Below, piece by piece: positions 47,317 through 52,734 of a DNA stretch of 52,734 bases (its first letter is position 1; every line of letters begins with the position of its first letter). A program made the translations under genes and the position numbers. Source of the stretch: Biostraticola tofi (GTDB lineage: Bacteria; Pseudomonadota; Gammaproteobacteria; Enterobacterales; Enterobacteriaceae); contig NZ_SMCR01000015.1 in assembly GCF_004343195.1 (NCBI RefSeq), forward strand, positions 1 to 52,734. The letters are read 5' to 3'. A model generated the notes under the pieces. That model searched no databases. It saw nothing but the letters and a program-made list of their open reading frames with translations, and had not been told where the DNA came from.

Positions 47317-47548
47317 TGACTACCTGACCCGCCACCCTGATTGGAAACCAACAACAGCGCCCGCAGTTGCGCCAGTGACCAGCAAAAAAAAGAAGGCCAA
47401 CCGCATCAAGAAGAGTTTGGGGGCCGGTGCCTTTACACCTCATGTTATGGATGAGGAAGCGCTCCGCCGTGCGCGTGAAGCAGCACGAGCATTCCAAGCG
47501 GCTGACCCAGACCGCTACGGTGACATCATCCATCAGTTACAAAAATAA
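47204..47548 (+). CDS. Small basic element protein, unknown function
   Basis: A 114-residue protein. The N-terminal helix MKTKLQKVREGIAAALLGK is amphipathic, a proline/alanine linker and a lysine cluster (SKKKKANRIKKSL) follow, and the C-terminus (DPDRYGDIIHQL) is acidic and helical. The ATG at 47204 has AGGA nine bases upstream. It is the last gene of the 44727-47548 series. I do not recognise a family. Confidence 0.65.
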   Translation: MKTKLQKVREGIAAALLGKTPEQLEEEQRQDAVKSAVDDYLTRHPDWKPTTAPAVAPVTSKKKKANRIKKSLGAGAFTPHVMDEEALRRAREAARAFQAADPDRYGDIIHQLQK

Positions 47549-47557
47549 ACTTTATTA

Positions 47558-47612
47558 TTGACCTTGTTATCATCTTATCACATTATCATATAATCAATTT
47601 ATTATGTTATCA
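47558..47612. promoter_or_regulatory. Promoter with TTATCA repeats
   Basis: TTATCA occurs at 47567, 47575, 47583 and 47607, spaced 8, 8 and 24 bp. A perfect TATAAT (47589-47594) lies among them, just ahead of the gene at 47626. The 8-bp phase suggests cooperative regulator binding across the promoter. Confidence 0.5.
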
Positions 47613-47625
47613 GTGTGGTGGGATT

Positions 47626-47922
47626 ATGATCGAGAAAACAATGACAGTAGCTGCAAGCATGACTGAGCATGCTGCTATGTTGAGGTTGAAAAGGTTTTTA
47701 AAGAAACAAGGGAAATCAATCAGGCGGAACAAAGCTAACACCGAGGCCGCTAAAAGCTCTGGACGGTTTTATATCGTTGATGAACTTAAAGGCCAGGTGG
47801 TTGCAACCGCTGAGGAGATTACCCCTTGGATGCGTGAATATGGAGCAATGGAGGATTGGGAATATGTGATCGGAGAAGAGACAATCCGGGACATCATCAG
47901 GAAACAAAATTCCAGCCTATAA
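47626..47922 (+). CDS. Small element protein, unknown function
   Basis: A 98-residue basic protein. The first half is lysine/arginine-rich (LKRFLKKQGKSIRRNKANTE). The second half has a compact aromatic/acidic stretch (EEITPWMREYGAMEDWEYVIGEETI). A GGTGGG element precedes the ATG. It has its own promoter region with TTATCA repeats. No known family is recognised. Confidence 0.65.
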   Translation: MIEKTMTVAASMTEHAAMLRLKRFLKKQGKSIRRNKANTEAAKSSGRFYIVDELKGQVVATAEEITPWMREYGAMEDWEYVIGEETIRDIIRKQNSSL

Positions 47923-48432
47923 CACGCTGAGGTCTATCTCTTTCTGGGGCTTTCTGCCCCTCCGTCAATTCTGCCGACTGTTACGGCGATCACTGAACTA
48001 AGTACCGTCAAATCTAACGGCAAATTTGATTGCTAAAGTTATAGTTTCATGGTAAAATTATACGTAAGGTGATTATTGCGTATGGCAACAAACTGCGTAC
48101 TACAGACATGTTTACGTAATTTCCTCTCAGGCGCTGGCCTCCTGGATACCTCGCACGGGCCATCCTTGCTTCCCAGTGCCGCTTATTCATTCAGCCGCGT
48201 CTTACTCTGCTGAAACACGGAATAATTCTGAGCGTGATTAGCCTTGCGTTCGGGGTTTGCCAGCGGTGTAACAACCGTACTACGTCCCTCTCCTCAGGGG
48301 GCCATCTTGTCATGATGCAAACTGGCCTTGAGTGCGTCACGTTTGGGACTCCTTGCCCTTCAATGGACGTGCCGCCGCTCACCCTTTCCCAGATCAGAAA
48401 AACAAAAGATGTACATTCTCCTTGTCCTCCGG

Positions 48433-48458
48433 GGCGGTTGATACCGCCTTACTTTTTT
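48433..48458 (+). terminator. Intrinsic terminator 1 upstream of capsid genes
   Basis: GGCGGT pairs with ACCGCC over a TGAT loop. TTAC and a run of six T follow. Confidence 0.75.
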
Positions 48459-48481
48459 CTGATGCAGCGGCATGAACTGCC

Positions 48482-48512
48482 GTTAACCAAAGGTTAACCC
48501 GGCATTACCGGG
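48482..48512 (+). promoter_or_regulatory. Tandem hairpins between two terminators
   Basis: GTTAACC/GGTTAAC (48482-48498) and CCCGG/CCGGG (48498-48512) form two adjacent stem-loops. They sit between the terminators at 48433 and 48534. Confidence 0.6.
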
Positions 48513-48533
48513 CTGAACTGACCCAGTAAAGAG

Positions 48534-48560
48534 ATGCCGTCCAATGGGACGGCATTTTTT
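48534..48560 (+). terminator. Intrinsic terminator 2 upstream of capsid genes
   Basis: A perfect 9-bp stem, ATGCCGTCC with GGACGGCAT over an AATG loop, runs into six T. It lies 84 bp before the decoration-protein start. Confidence 0.9.
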
Positions 48561-48643
48561 CACCTGCACACCGTCAATAATGACGATATGGCCCAGAAGC
48601 CAACAACCGAACAACAGAACAACAACTTTATGGAGTGACCTTT

Positions 48644-48988
48644 ATGAAAATGGGCGAATCCCAACGCACCTTTAATGATGTCGTGACCTACCAGGCCGAC
48701 GCTAATTTTGCAGTGAAAACAGTCAACATCCCAAACCTGGCCGTCGAAGTGCAGCCCGGTTCGGTCATTAAGGCCGATGGCACCGCATTTACCTCCGGCA
48801 ACGATGCATTACTGGTTCTGAGCCATCACCGCGCTGGTACAGATGCAAACATCATTGTTGCTGACCGTGGCGTCTACATCCGCCCGGAAACCGTCATCGC
48901 CGTTATGGGCGCGACTGTAGGCGCTGCTGCAATTGCTGCTCTGACTGCATCCGGCAATATCCGCGTAGCTCAGGCCGACGCTCAATAA
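48644..48988 (+). CDS. Putative capsid decoration protein
   Basis: A 114-residue protein directly before the major capsid gene, where lambda-like phages encode the head-stabilising protein D. The core VQPGSVIKADGTAFTSGNDALLVL followed by beta-strand-rich segments and a VAD-G-VYIRPE stretch resembles D/DUF2190-type decoration folds. The hydrophobic GATVGAAAIAAL segment packs the C-terminal half. ATG 48644 has GGAG eight bases upstream. The assignment rests mainly on position and size, since I see no strong signature. Confidence 0.68.
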   Translation: MKMGESQRTFNDVVTYQADANFAVKTVNIPNLAVEVQPGSVIKADGTAFTSGNDALLVLSHHRAGTDANIIVADRGVYIRPETVIAVMGATVGAAAIAALTASGNIRVAQADAQ

Positions 48989-49012
48989 TTTTACCGATAA
49001 GGACATCACAAC

Positions 49013-50050
49013 ATGGCTCTTACAAAAGATTTTTCATACGTCGATTACAGTTCGACCTTTGCTAACGTTCCGGCCCGAAATCGCATCCTAACCAACCTGA
49101 ACATTTTCCAGCGTGACGTTACTGACCAGTTTAAAAGTAGTCTGGACATCCTGAACGCTCAGGCTGACACCATCGCACCGGCATCAAATCGATTTTCCAG
49201 CGAATGGGGAAGCACACCGAAGCCAAAAGCAGCTAACCATCTGATCGAGCTTCCTCTGTTCCCTACCCAGGATGTGATCACTGCTGCTGATGTGCAGCCG
49301 TACCGTAAGATCGGCTCTTCGCTACAGGCCAACGTCCTGGACGCTGTAACTGCTAAAAGCCTGGCTCACTATGAACGCTTCGCTGCGACTCGTGAACGCA
49401 TGTTTGCTGAAAGCCTGTTCCGTCATCGCGTCACCGATATGGAATACACCGCTGATGGCCCGATCCTGGATTGGTCAGAGGAATTTGGTTACGACCAGAG
49501 CACCGGAACCATCTACACCGGGGTTGCTGCTGATCCGTTAGAATCCCTGTCCGATGAGGTCAGCGCCATGAAGCGCCGCATGGGGGGCCTTGCTTCCCTG
49601 CTGAAAGGCATCTACCTGTTCGCGGGTTCCAATCTGTTCAAGAAGCTGCGTTTTAACCCATCGGTTCGCCAGCTTGTGCAGTATGGTGTGCTTGATCCTG
49701 ATGGCCTGGTGTTCAATAAAGAGATCAACCCGGCATTCAGCTATTTCGTTCTGGATAACGTAACTGTTGTCGAAATGTCCGATACCGATTTCTACGGCAT
49801 CGGGGCAGATCAGGGCTTCATGGTTCCGGTCTTCGAGAAGCCGTTAAGCGCTGATCAGGCATCGCCTTTTACCAACCTGGTAGGCCCAACAAGCCGCAAT
49901 CTGGAATTGGCATTTGCTGACGTAGTGGATTTCCGCATCTATAGCAGCACCGATGCGTACAGAAATATCACGCTTTCCAGCGAATTTTCAATGCTCCCTG
50001 TGGCATTCCGCCCCGACCTGGTGACAGCCATCACCAACGATGCTTCTTAA
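49013..50050 (+). CDS. Phage major capsid protein (gpE-like, HK97 fold)
   Basis: A 345-residue protein of the lambda E-like major capsid family. The segments GIYLFAGSNLFKKLRFNPSVRQLV (compare the family's cgdxFFdxLxxHPxV pattern), VEMSDTDFYGIGADQGFMVPV and a preceding FPTQDVITAADVQPYR stretch support this. It lies 24 bp after the decoration-like gene and shares its transcript. It is full-length and not decayed, which argues for selection. No terminase, portal or protease gene accompanies it. Confidence 0.85.
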   Translation: MALTKDFSYVDYSSTFANVPARNRILTNLNIFQRDVTDQFKSSLDILNAQADTIAPASNRFSSEWGSTPKPKAANHLIELPLFPTQDVITAADVQPYRKIGSSLQANVLDAVTAKSLAHYERFAATRERMFAESLFRHRVTDMEYTADGPILDWSEEFGYDQSTGTIYTGVAADPLESLSDEVSAMKRRMGGLASLLKGIYLFAGSNLFKKLRFNPSVRQLVQYGVLDPDGLVFNKEINPAFSYFVLDNVTVVEMSDTDFYGIGADQGFMVPVFEKPLSADQASPFTNLVGPTSRNLELAFADVVDFRIYSSTDAYRNITLSSEFSMLPVAFRPDLVTAITNDAS

Positions 50051-50103
50051 TCAGGTGAGATAACAGCCCAACGGGATAAGACACCCACGGGCTAACGGTT
50101 TTG

Positions 50104-50121
50104 GGGGCCATCTTCGGCCCC
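50104..50121 (+). terminator. Hairpin after the capsid gene
   Basis: GGGGCC and GGCCCC pair over ATCTTC and are followed by TCCGTCA. A similar hairpin plus TCCGTCA occurs at 47946-47967. There is no T-tract. It may be partial termination or processing. Confidence 0.5.
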
Positions 50122-50146
50122 TCCGTCATTATGGAGAGGTAAAAAT

Positions 50147-50356
50147 ATGCAATTGAAAATCCTTGGCGTGGGAAACTCGCCGGTGCTGTCGGTCAAGGTT
50201 AAGACGTTGGACGATGCCAACTTGCTGAACGTGTCAGCGCTCGCCAGAGCGTTTGGCGTACACCGCAGCACATTTTTATCTCGCGTGGCGACGCATGGCC
50301 TTGAGGCTGCGATCCTGCACTACGCGACTGAACAAAAACTGAAAGAAGTAAACTAA
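50147..50356 (+). CDS. Small helix-turn-helix protein
   Basis: A 69-residue protein with a likely helix-turn-helix (LLNVSALARAFGVHRSTFLSRV, residues about 27-48). GAGAGG precedes the ATG. It lies between the capsid gene and a strong terminator, so it ends the capsid transcript. It could be a regulator, an excisionase or a small packaging factor. I cannot tell which. Confidence 0.65.
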   Translation: MQLKILGVGNSPVLSVKVKTLDDANLLNVSALARAFGVHRSTFLSRVATHGLEAAILHYATEQKLKEVN

Positions 50357-50357
50357 G

Positions 50358-50384
50358 CCGGATGGGAAACCATCCGGTCTTTTT
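50358..50384 (+). terminator. Rho-independent terminator of the capsid operon
   Basis: A perfect 8-bp stem, CCGGATGG with CCATCCGG over GAAA, is followed by TCTTTTT just after the stop of the small helix-turn-helix gene. Confidence 0.93.
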
Positions 50385-50479
50385 ATATCAGGTATTGCAA
50401 TATCTTAGGTATGACCTTGATTTTTTTGTGGGTGATGCTTATATAGATGTATGTTTTTCAATCATTCAGGAAGACTTTT

Positions 50480-50947
50480 ATGGAAAGTCACAACTTTGAA
50501 AAATTAAAAGAACACATTATATCCTTGTCCGAATCAAGTTATTTCGAAATTGCGAAAACCGAGTGGAAACTTCATTCCGTTGAAGTTTCGGAAGAGATGG
50601 ATAGCTGTCCTTGTGGCCAGTCGATTAAAGAACACTGTTATATTGAAAATAAGAGAAATGGTAAGACTACATATGTAGGTAACGTGTGCATCAACCGTTT
50701 TATGAATATTGATACTGGCACACTTTTCGACGGTCTAAAGAGAATTAAGGACAATAGAAAGGCAAATGCTAACGAAGCATTGATCAGTTATGCGCAAACA
50801 AAAGGTTTTCTGCATGAGTCTGAATATAAATTTCTTGTTGAAACAATGAATAAGAGAAAATTGACTGATAAGCAGCTTGCTTGGAAAGAAAAAATTAACA
50901 ATCGTATTTTAAACGAAATTGTTGTGAAGAGAAGAACGACAAGATAA
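50480..50947 (+). CDS. Cys/His-cluster protein, unknown function
   Basis: A 155-residue protein. The central CPCGQSIKEHCYIENKRNGKTTYVGNVCINRF block has Cys-x-Cys-Gly, a Cys and a late Cys in the pattern of a small zinc-binding domain seen in many uncharacterised phage and plasmid proteins. The C-terminus is helical and basic. ATG 50480 with AGGAAG upstream is preferred over an earlier frame start. It is AT-rich like the left cargo block, has its own upstream region and converges with the integrase. Confidence 0.7.
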   Translation: MESHNFEKLKEHIISLSESSYFEIAKTEWKLHSVEVSEEMDSCPCGQSIKEHCYIENKRNGKTTYVGNVCINRFMNIDTGTLFDGLKRIKDNRKANANEALISYAQTKGFLHESEYKFLVETMNKRKLTDKQLAWKEKINNRILNEIVVKRRTTR

Positions 50948-50986
50948 AAATTATCCTCTCTACAATTCAAGAGAGGACATTATTTA

Positions 50987-52177
50987 TTAAATTTTATAAT
51001 TTATCATTTCAATATACTCTGAAAGTTCTTTCATGCTGGCCCCTTGGCTGTAGGTGCGAAATGCTTCCGTTTTTGCCTTTTGCTCTGTGTGCCCGGTGAT
51101 GGCTCCGATCCTTTGTTCTGGCACTCCTGCACGGTCTAAACAAGTGATAAACATCCCACGTAAGCTGTGGAAGCATTGCCGATCTGTTGCCGCTGGTAAT
51201 GCCTGACGTCGCAAGCGTGTGAAGGCTTGAGAGAACCACGGGCCTTTCTTCCCATCCTTCCGGGTTATCTTATTTGACTGTGCAAAAAGGTATTCGCCGT
51301 TGTTCTGGCGCAGAAGTTTATCCACGATACCAATTAACTGAGAATGGACAGGGATATGACGCACACCCGCCGCCGTTTTTGCTTTACTGATGAAGAAGCA
51401 GCGAACGTTTTCTACCATGACAATATCCACTCGTTTCAGGCTTGCCAGTTCATCGAGGCGACAGCCCGAGAAAAGCCCCATCAAAATTAAATCCCTCATC
51501 GTTTCGTCTGCTTCCTTGATTAAGATTTGCAGTTGTCCAGGTTCAAAGGGTTGGTAGCTTTCGATTGTGCGCCGTGCTTCCAGGTTGTGACCATGAAAGG
51601 GATTGCTGTCTGGGATTCCATCATCACGACGCTTTGCAAACTCGTAGAGACTGCCCAGGGATGTAAGCCAGTTTTGTACCGTTTGTGGTGCGGATTGCTG
51701 CTGTGTCTCGATGAAATCCGTCACAGTACGCCGCCCGATCTTGTTCAATGCAATATCTACTTTCCCGATGCTTTGCAAAAATACCTCAACTGCCCGTGCT
51801 GATTTACTCAACGTTGAAAACGCCCGACGTTGGCTATAAACCTGCATGTATTCATCGCGAATTGCTGCCAGCATGGGAGCAGGTGAGACTGCTACAGGCG
51901 AATTCTTGGCTTGTTTGATGGCTGTATGTAGCGTGGTAATAGCGTTCTGAATACGAATGTCTTCGCGGTCTGGATTCAGCATTTCTTTAAGGTTGTTGAA
52001 TTCAATCAGCATATGATTTCTAAAGTGGCGAGCTTTCAATATGTCTTTTGTGCCAGTTGACTTGCGCCACGCCCGCTTGTTATCGAACATGTGGCGCATG
52101 TACTTAGGTACGAAAATTTGGAAGATCCATAATCCAGAATTGCTTATAAAAAGGTATTGATTTGCCTTGATTTTCAT
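50987..52177 (-). CDS. int: Tyrosine integrase
   Basis: A 396-residue tyrosine recombinase. The N-terminal segment (1-60, LWIFQIFVPKYMRHMF) resembles the DUF6538-type arm-binding domain. A core-binding SAM-like region follows (about 100-190). The catalytic residues appear in GLFSGCRLDELASL (R), SKAKTAAGVRHIPV (K), CFHSLRGMF (H..R), ITGHTEQ (H) and AFRTYSQG (Y). It starts 55 bp from the right att core, the usual position for a satellite or island integrase. No separate excisionase is obvious. Confidence 0.93.
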   Translation of the reverse strand: MKIKANQYLFISNSGLWIFQIFVPKYMRHMFDNKRAWRKSTGTKDILKARHFRNHMLIEFNNLKEMLNPDREDIRIQNAITTLHTAIKQAKNSPVAVSPAPMLAAIRDEYMQVYSQRRAFSTLSKSARAVEVFLQSIGKVDIALNKIGRRTVTDFIETQQQSAPQTVQNWLTSLGSLYEFAKRRDDGIPDSNPFHGHNLEARRTIESYQPFEPGQLQILIKEADETMRDLILMGLFSGCRLDELASLKRVDIVMVENVRCFFISKAKTAAGVRHIPVHSQLIGIVDKLLRQNNGEYLFAQSNKITRKDGKKGPWFSQAFTRLRRQALPAATDRQCFHSLRGMFITCLDRAGVPEQRIGAITGHTEQKAKTEAFRTYSQGASMKELSEYIEMINYKI

Positions 52178-52207
52178 GATTCCTATCCTATAGAATCACA
52201 GCATCAG

Positions 52208-52223
52208 GTACAGTTGTATGTAC
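52208..52223. promoter_or_regulatory. Inverted repeat between int and attR
   Basis: GTACA (52208-52212) and TGTAC (52219-52223) are inverted copies. A second pair, GATTC/GAATC, lies at 52178-52197. They fall in the int promoter next to the core site and could bind an excisionase, integrase arm domain or repressor. Confidence 0.4.
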
Positions 52224-52232
52224 AATGTTGAG

Positions 52233-52293
52233 ATGGTAGAACGGCAGCTTCCCAAGCTGCATACGAGGGTTCGATTCCCTTCACCCGCTCCAA
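52233..52293. repeat. Right attachment core (attR)
   Basis: An exact 61-bp copy of 39116-39176, the 3' part of tRNA-Gly. The upstream 5' part of the tRNA is absent, so this copy is not a functional tRNA gene. Confidence 0.95.
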
Positions 52294-52405
52294 ATCCAAC
52301 TCCCCTGAACTCTACCTAACTCAAATTTCTTCGATAAATCAGAGGTTATAGCATTATATTAGTCTATTGAACTCAATGGTACTCCCCGTCGGTCAACCTT
52401 AATGT

Positions 52406-52453
52406 GGGGGTATGGATGGGGGTATAATTGTACCCCTACTGAGAGGTACCCCC
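52406..52453 (+). promoter_or_regulatory. Promoter/operator repeats of the second integrase
   Basis: GGGGGTAT occurs at 52406 and 52418, and the complementary TACCCC at 52431 and 52447, directly before the second integrase start. TATAAT at 52423-52428 is a perfect -10 box. Autoregulation by the integrase is common for such layouts. Confidence 0.55.
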
Positions 52454-52454
52454 A

Positions 52455-52604
52455 ATGAGGCTGACTGCTCGTCAGGTTGAAACTGCAAAACCCAAAGAGA
52501 AGTCCTACAAACTGGCCGATGGTGGTGGTCTTTACCCGCTGGTTAATCCCAACGGTAAGAGATACTGGCGTCTCAAATACCGTTCGCTATGTAGTCCCCC
52601 CTGA
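52455..52604 (+). pseudogene. P4-type integrase, truncated by an insertion sequence
   Basis: MRLTARQVETAKPKEKSYKLADGGGLYPLV... matches the N-terminus of P4-family integrases, including the LADGGGLYLLV-like and YWRLKYR motifs of the arm-binding domain. After about 45 codons (near 52589) the reading frame enters IS sequence and stops at 52604. It lies 160 bp past attR, where the integrase of a second island in the same tRNA site would start. The rest of the gene may continue beyond the IS outside the window. Confidence 0.85.
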
Positions 52605-52734
52605 ATTTAGTCTTACCGCGTAATGGAGTTCTCTGGTTAAAATACAACCAACGGAGGCTCATCATGAAGAAAGCGCGTTTCACTGAAACTCAGATCCTGC
52701 GGGTTCTGAAAGAAGTTGAAGGTGGTCGGCATGT
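52590..52734 (+). mobile_element. IS3-family insertion sequence, left end with orfA start (partial)
   Basis: The element begins near TGTAGTCCCCCCTGAATTTAG, a terminal-repeat-like start beginning with TG. OrfA starts at 52664 (ATG preceded by GGAGG) as MKKARFTETQILRVLKEVEG, the helix-turn-helix start typical of IS407/IS3-group transposases. The window ends within orfA, so the right end, orfB and target duplication cannot be seen. Confidence 0.85.

Larger units (their letters stand above)
47923..48643. other. Long leader before the capsid genes
   Basis: About 720 bp without a convincing gene. A 43-codon ORF (48082-48213, MATNCVLQTC start, AAGGTG upstream) is possible but unproven. The region contains a hairpin GGGGC/GCCCC (47946-47960), a terminator at 48433-48458, three more hairpins and a second strong terminator at 48534-48560, all upstream of the capsid genes. 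This layout suggests control by read-through or antitermination, or a structured packaging/regulatory site. Confidence 0.55.
39116..52293. mobile_element. tRNA-Gly-integrated element of about 13.1 kb, candidate capsid-encoding phage satellite
   Basis: The element lies between exact 61-bp copies of the tRNA-Gly 3' part and has a tyrosine integrase next to the right copy. It contains AT-rich cargo, a serine resolvase, an iteron-bearing non-coding region, a small-protein operon, a decoration-like protein and a major capsid protein. I see no terminase, portal, protease, tail or lysis gene. The gene content fits a helper-dependent satellite better than a full prophage. A remnant prophage is the main alternative. 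Confidence 0.8.

Noticed and set aside
48234-48497. Open frame of 87 codons in the capsid leader
   Set aside because: It has no ribosome site and a Cys/Pro-rich composition. It overlaps terminator and hairpin structures, which explain the region better.

Overview
The window is a piece of an enterobacterial chromosome. Gene order, operator types and protein sequences match the Escherichia/Yersinia backbone from transketolase through pgk-fbaA-mscS-argO-yggE-argP-rpiA-serA, ygfA-ssrS-zapA-ygfB-pepP-ubiH-ubiI-gcvTHP, trhA-ygfZ-sdhE-ygfX-fldB and xerD-dsbC-recJ-prfB-lysS. The absence of epd and a non-E. coli cluster after serA point to a genus outside Escherichia/Salmonella, perhaps Sodalis/Pectobacteriaceae-like. 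The sequence alone does not settle the genus.

Layout. 1-9611: end of tktA, a gene-poor stretch that keeps a Cra-type operator but lacks epd, then pgk, fbaA, mscS, argO, yggE, argP, rpiA and serA. 9731-16789: an accessory catabolic locus. A ROK-family repressor faces a tightly packed five-gene operon of UlaG-like metallohydrolase, polyol-permease-type MFS carrier, GMC oxidoreductase, M24-like protein and SDR dehydrogenase. 16891-38904: housekeeping genes (tag, ygfA, 6S RNA, zapA, ygfB, pepP, ubiH, ubiI, gcvTHP, an HD hydrolase, trhA, ygfZ, sdhE, ygfX, fldB, xerD, dsbC, recJ, prfB with its programmed frameshift, lysS). Two minisatellites sit in this stretch, a 9-bp array (19506-19676) and a 33-bp array (30101-30240).

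39102-52293: a mobile element of about 13 kb inserted in tRNA-Gly(CCC). It is bounded by a 61-bp direct repeat of the tRNA 3' part (39116-39176 and 52233-52293). From left to right it carries an AT-rich cargo block (zinc-ribbon/coiled-coil protein, two membrane-anchored proteins, a GrlR-like protein); a serine resolvase with res-like repeats; a long non-coding region with three iterons, related hairpins, a G-quadruplex motif and an operator-overlapped promoter; an operon of small DNA-binding or replication-like proteins; a leader with stacked hairpins and terminators; a decoration-like protein and a major capsid protein; two small proteins; and a tyrosine integrase beside the right att site. 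I see no portal, terminase, head protease or tail gene. This suggests a phage satellite that brings its own capsid shell proteins and relies on a helper phage for the rest. It is the most interesting object in the window.

52294-52734: beyond the right att copy, a second P4-type integrase gene begins and is cut after about 45 codons by the left end of an IS3-family element. This indicates tandem use of the same tRNA site by a second island.
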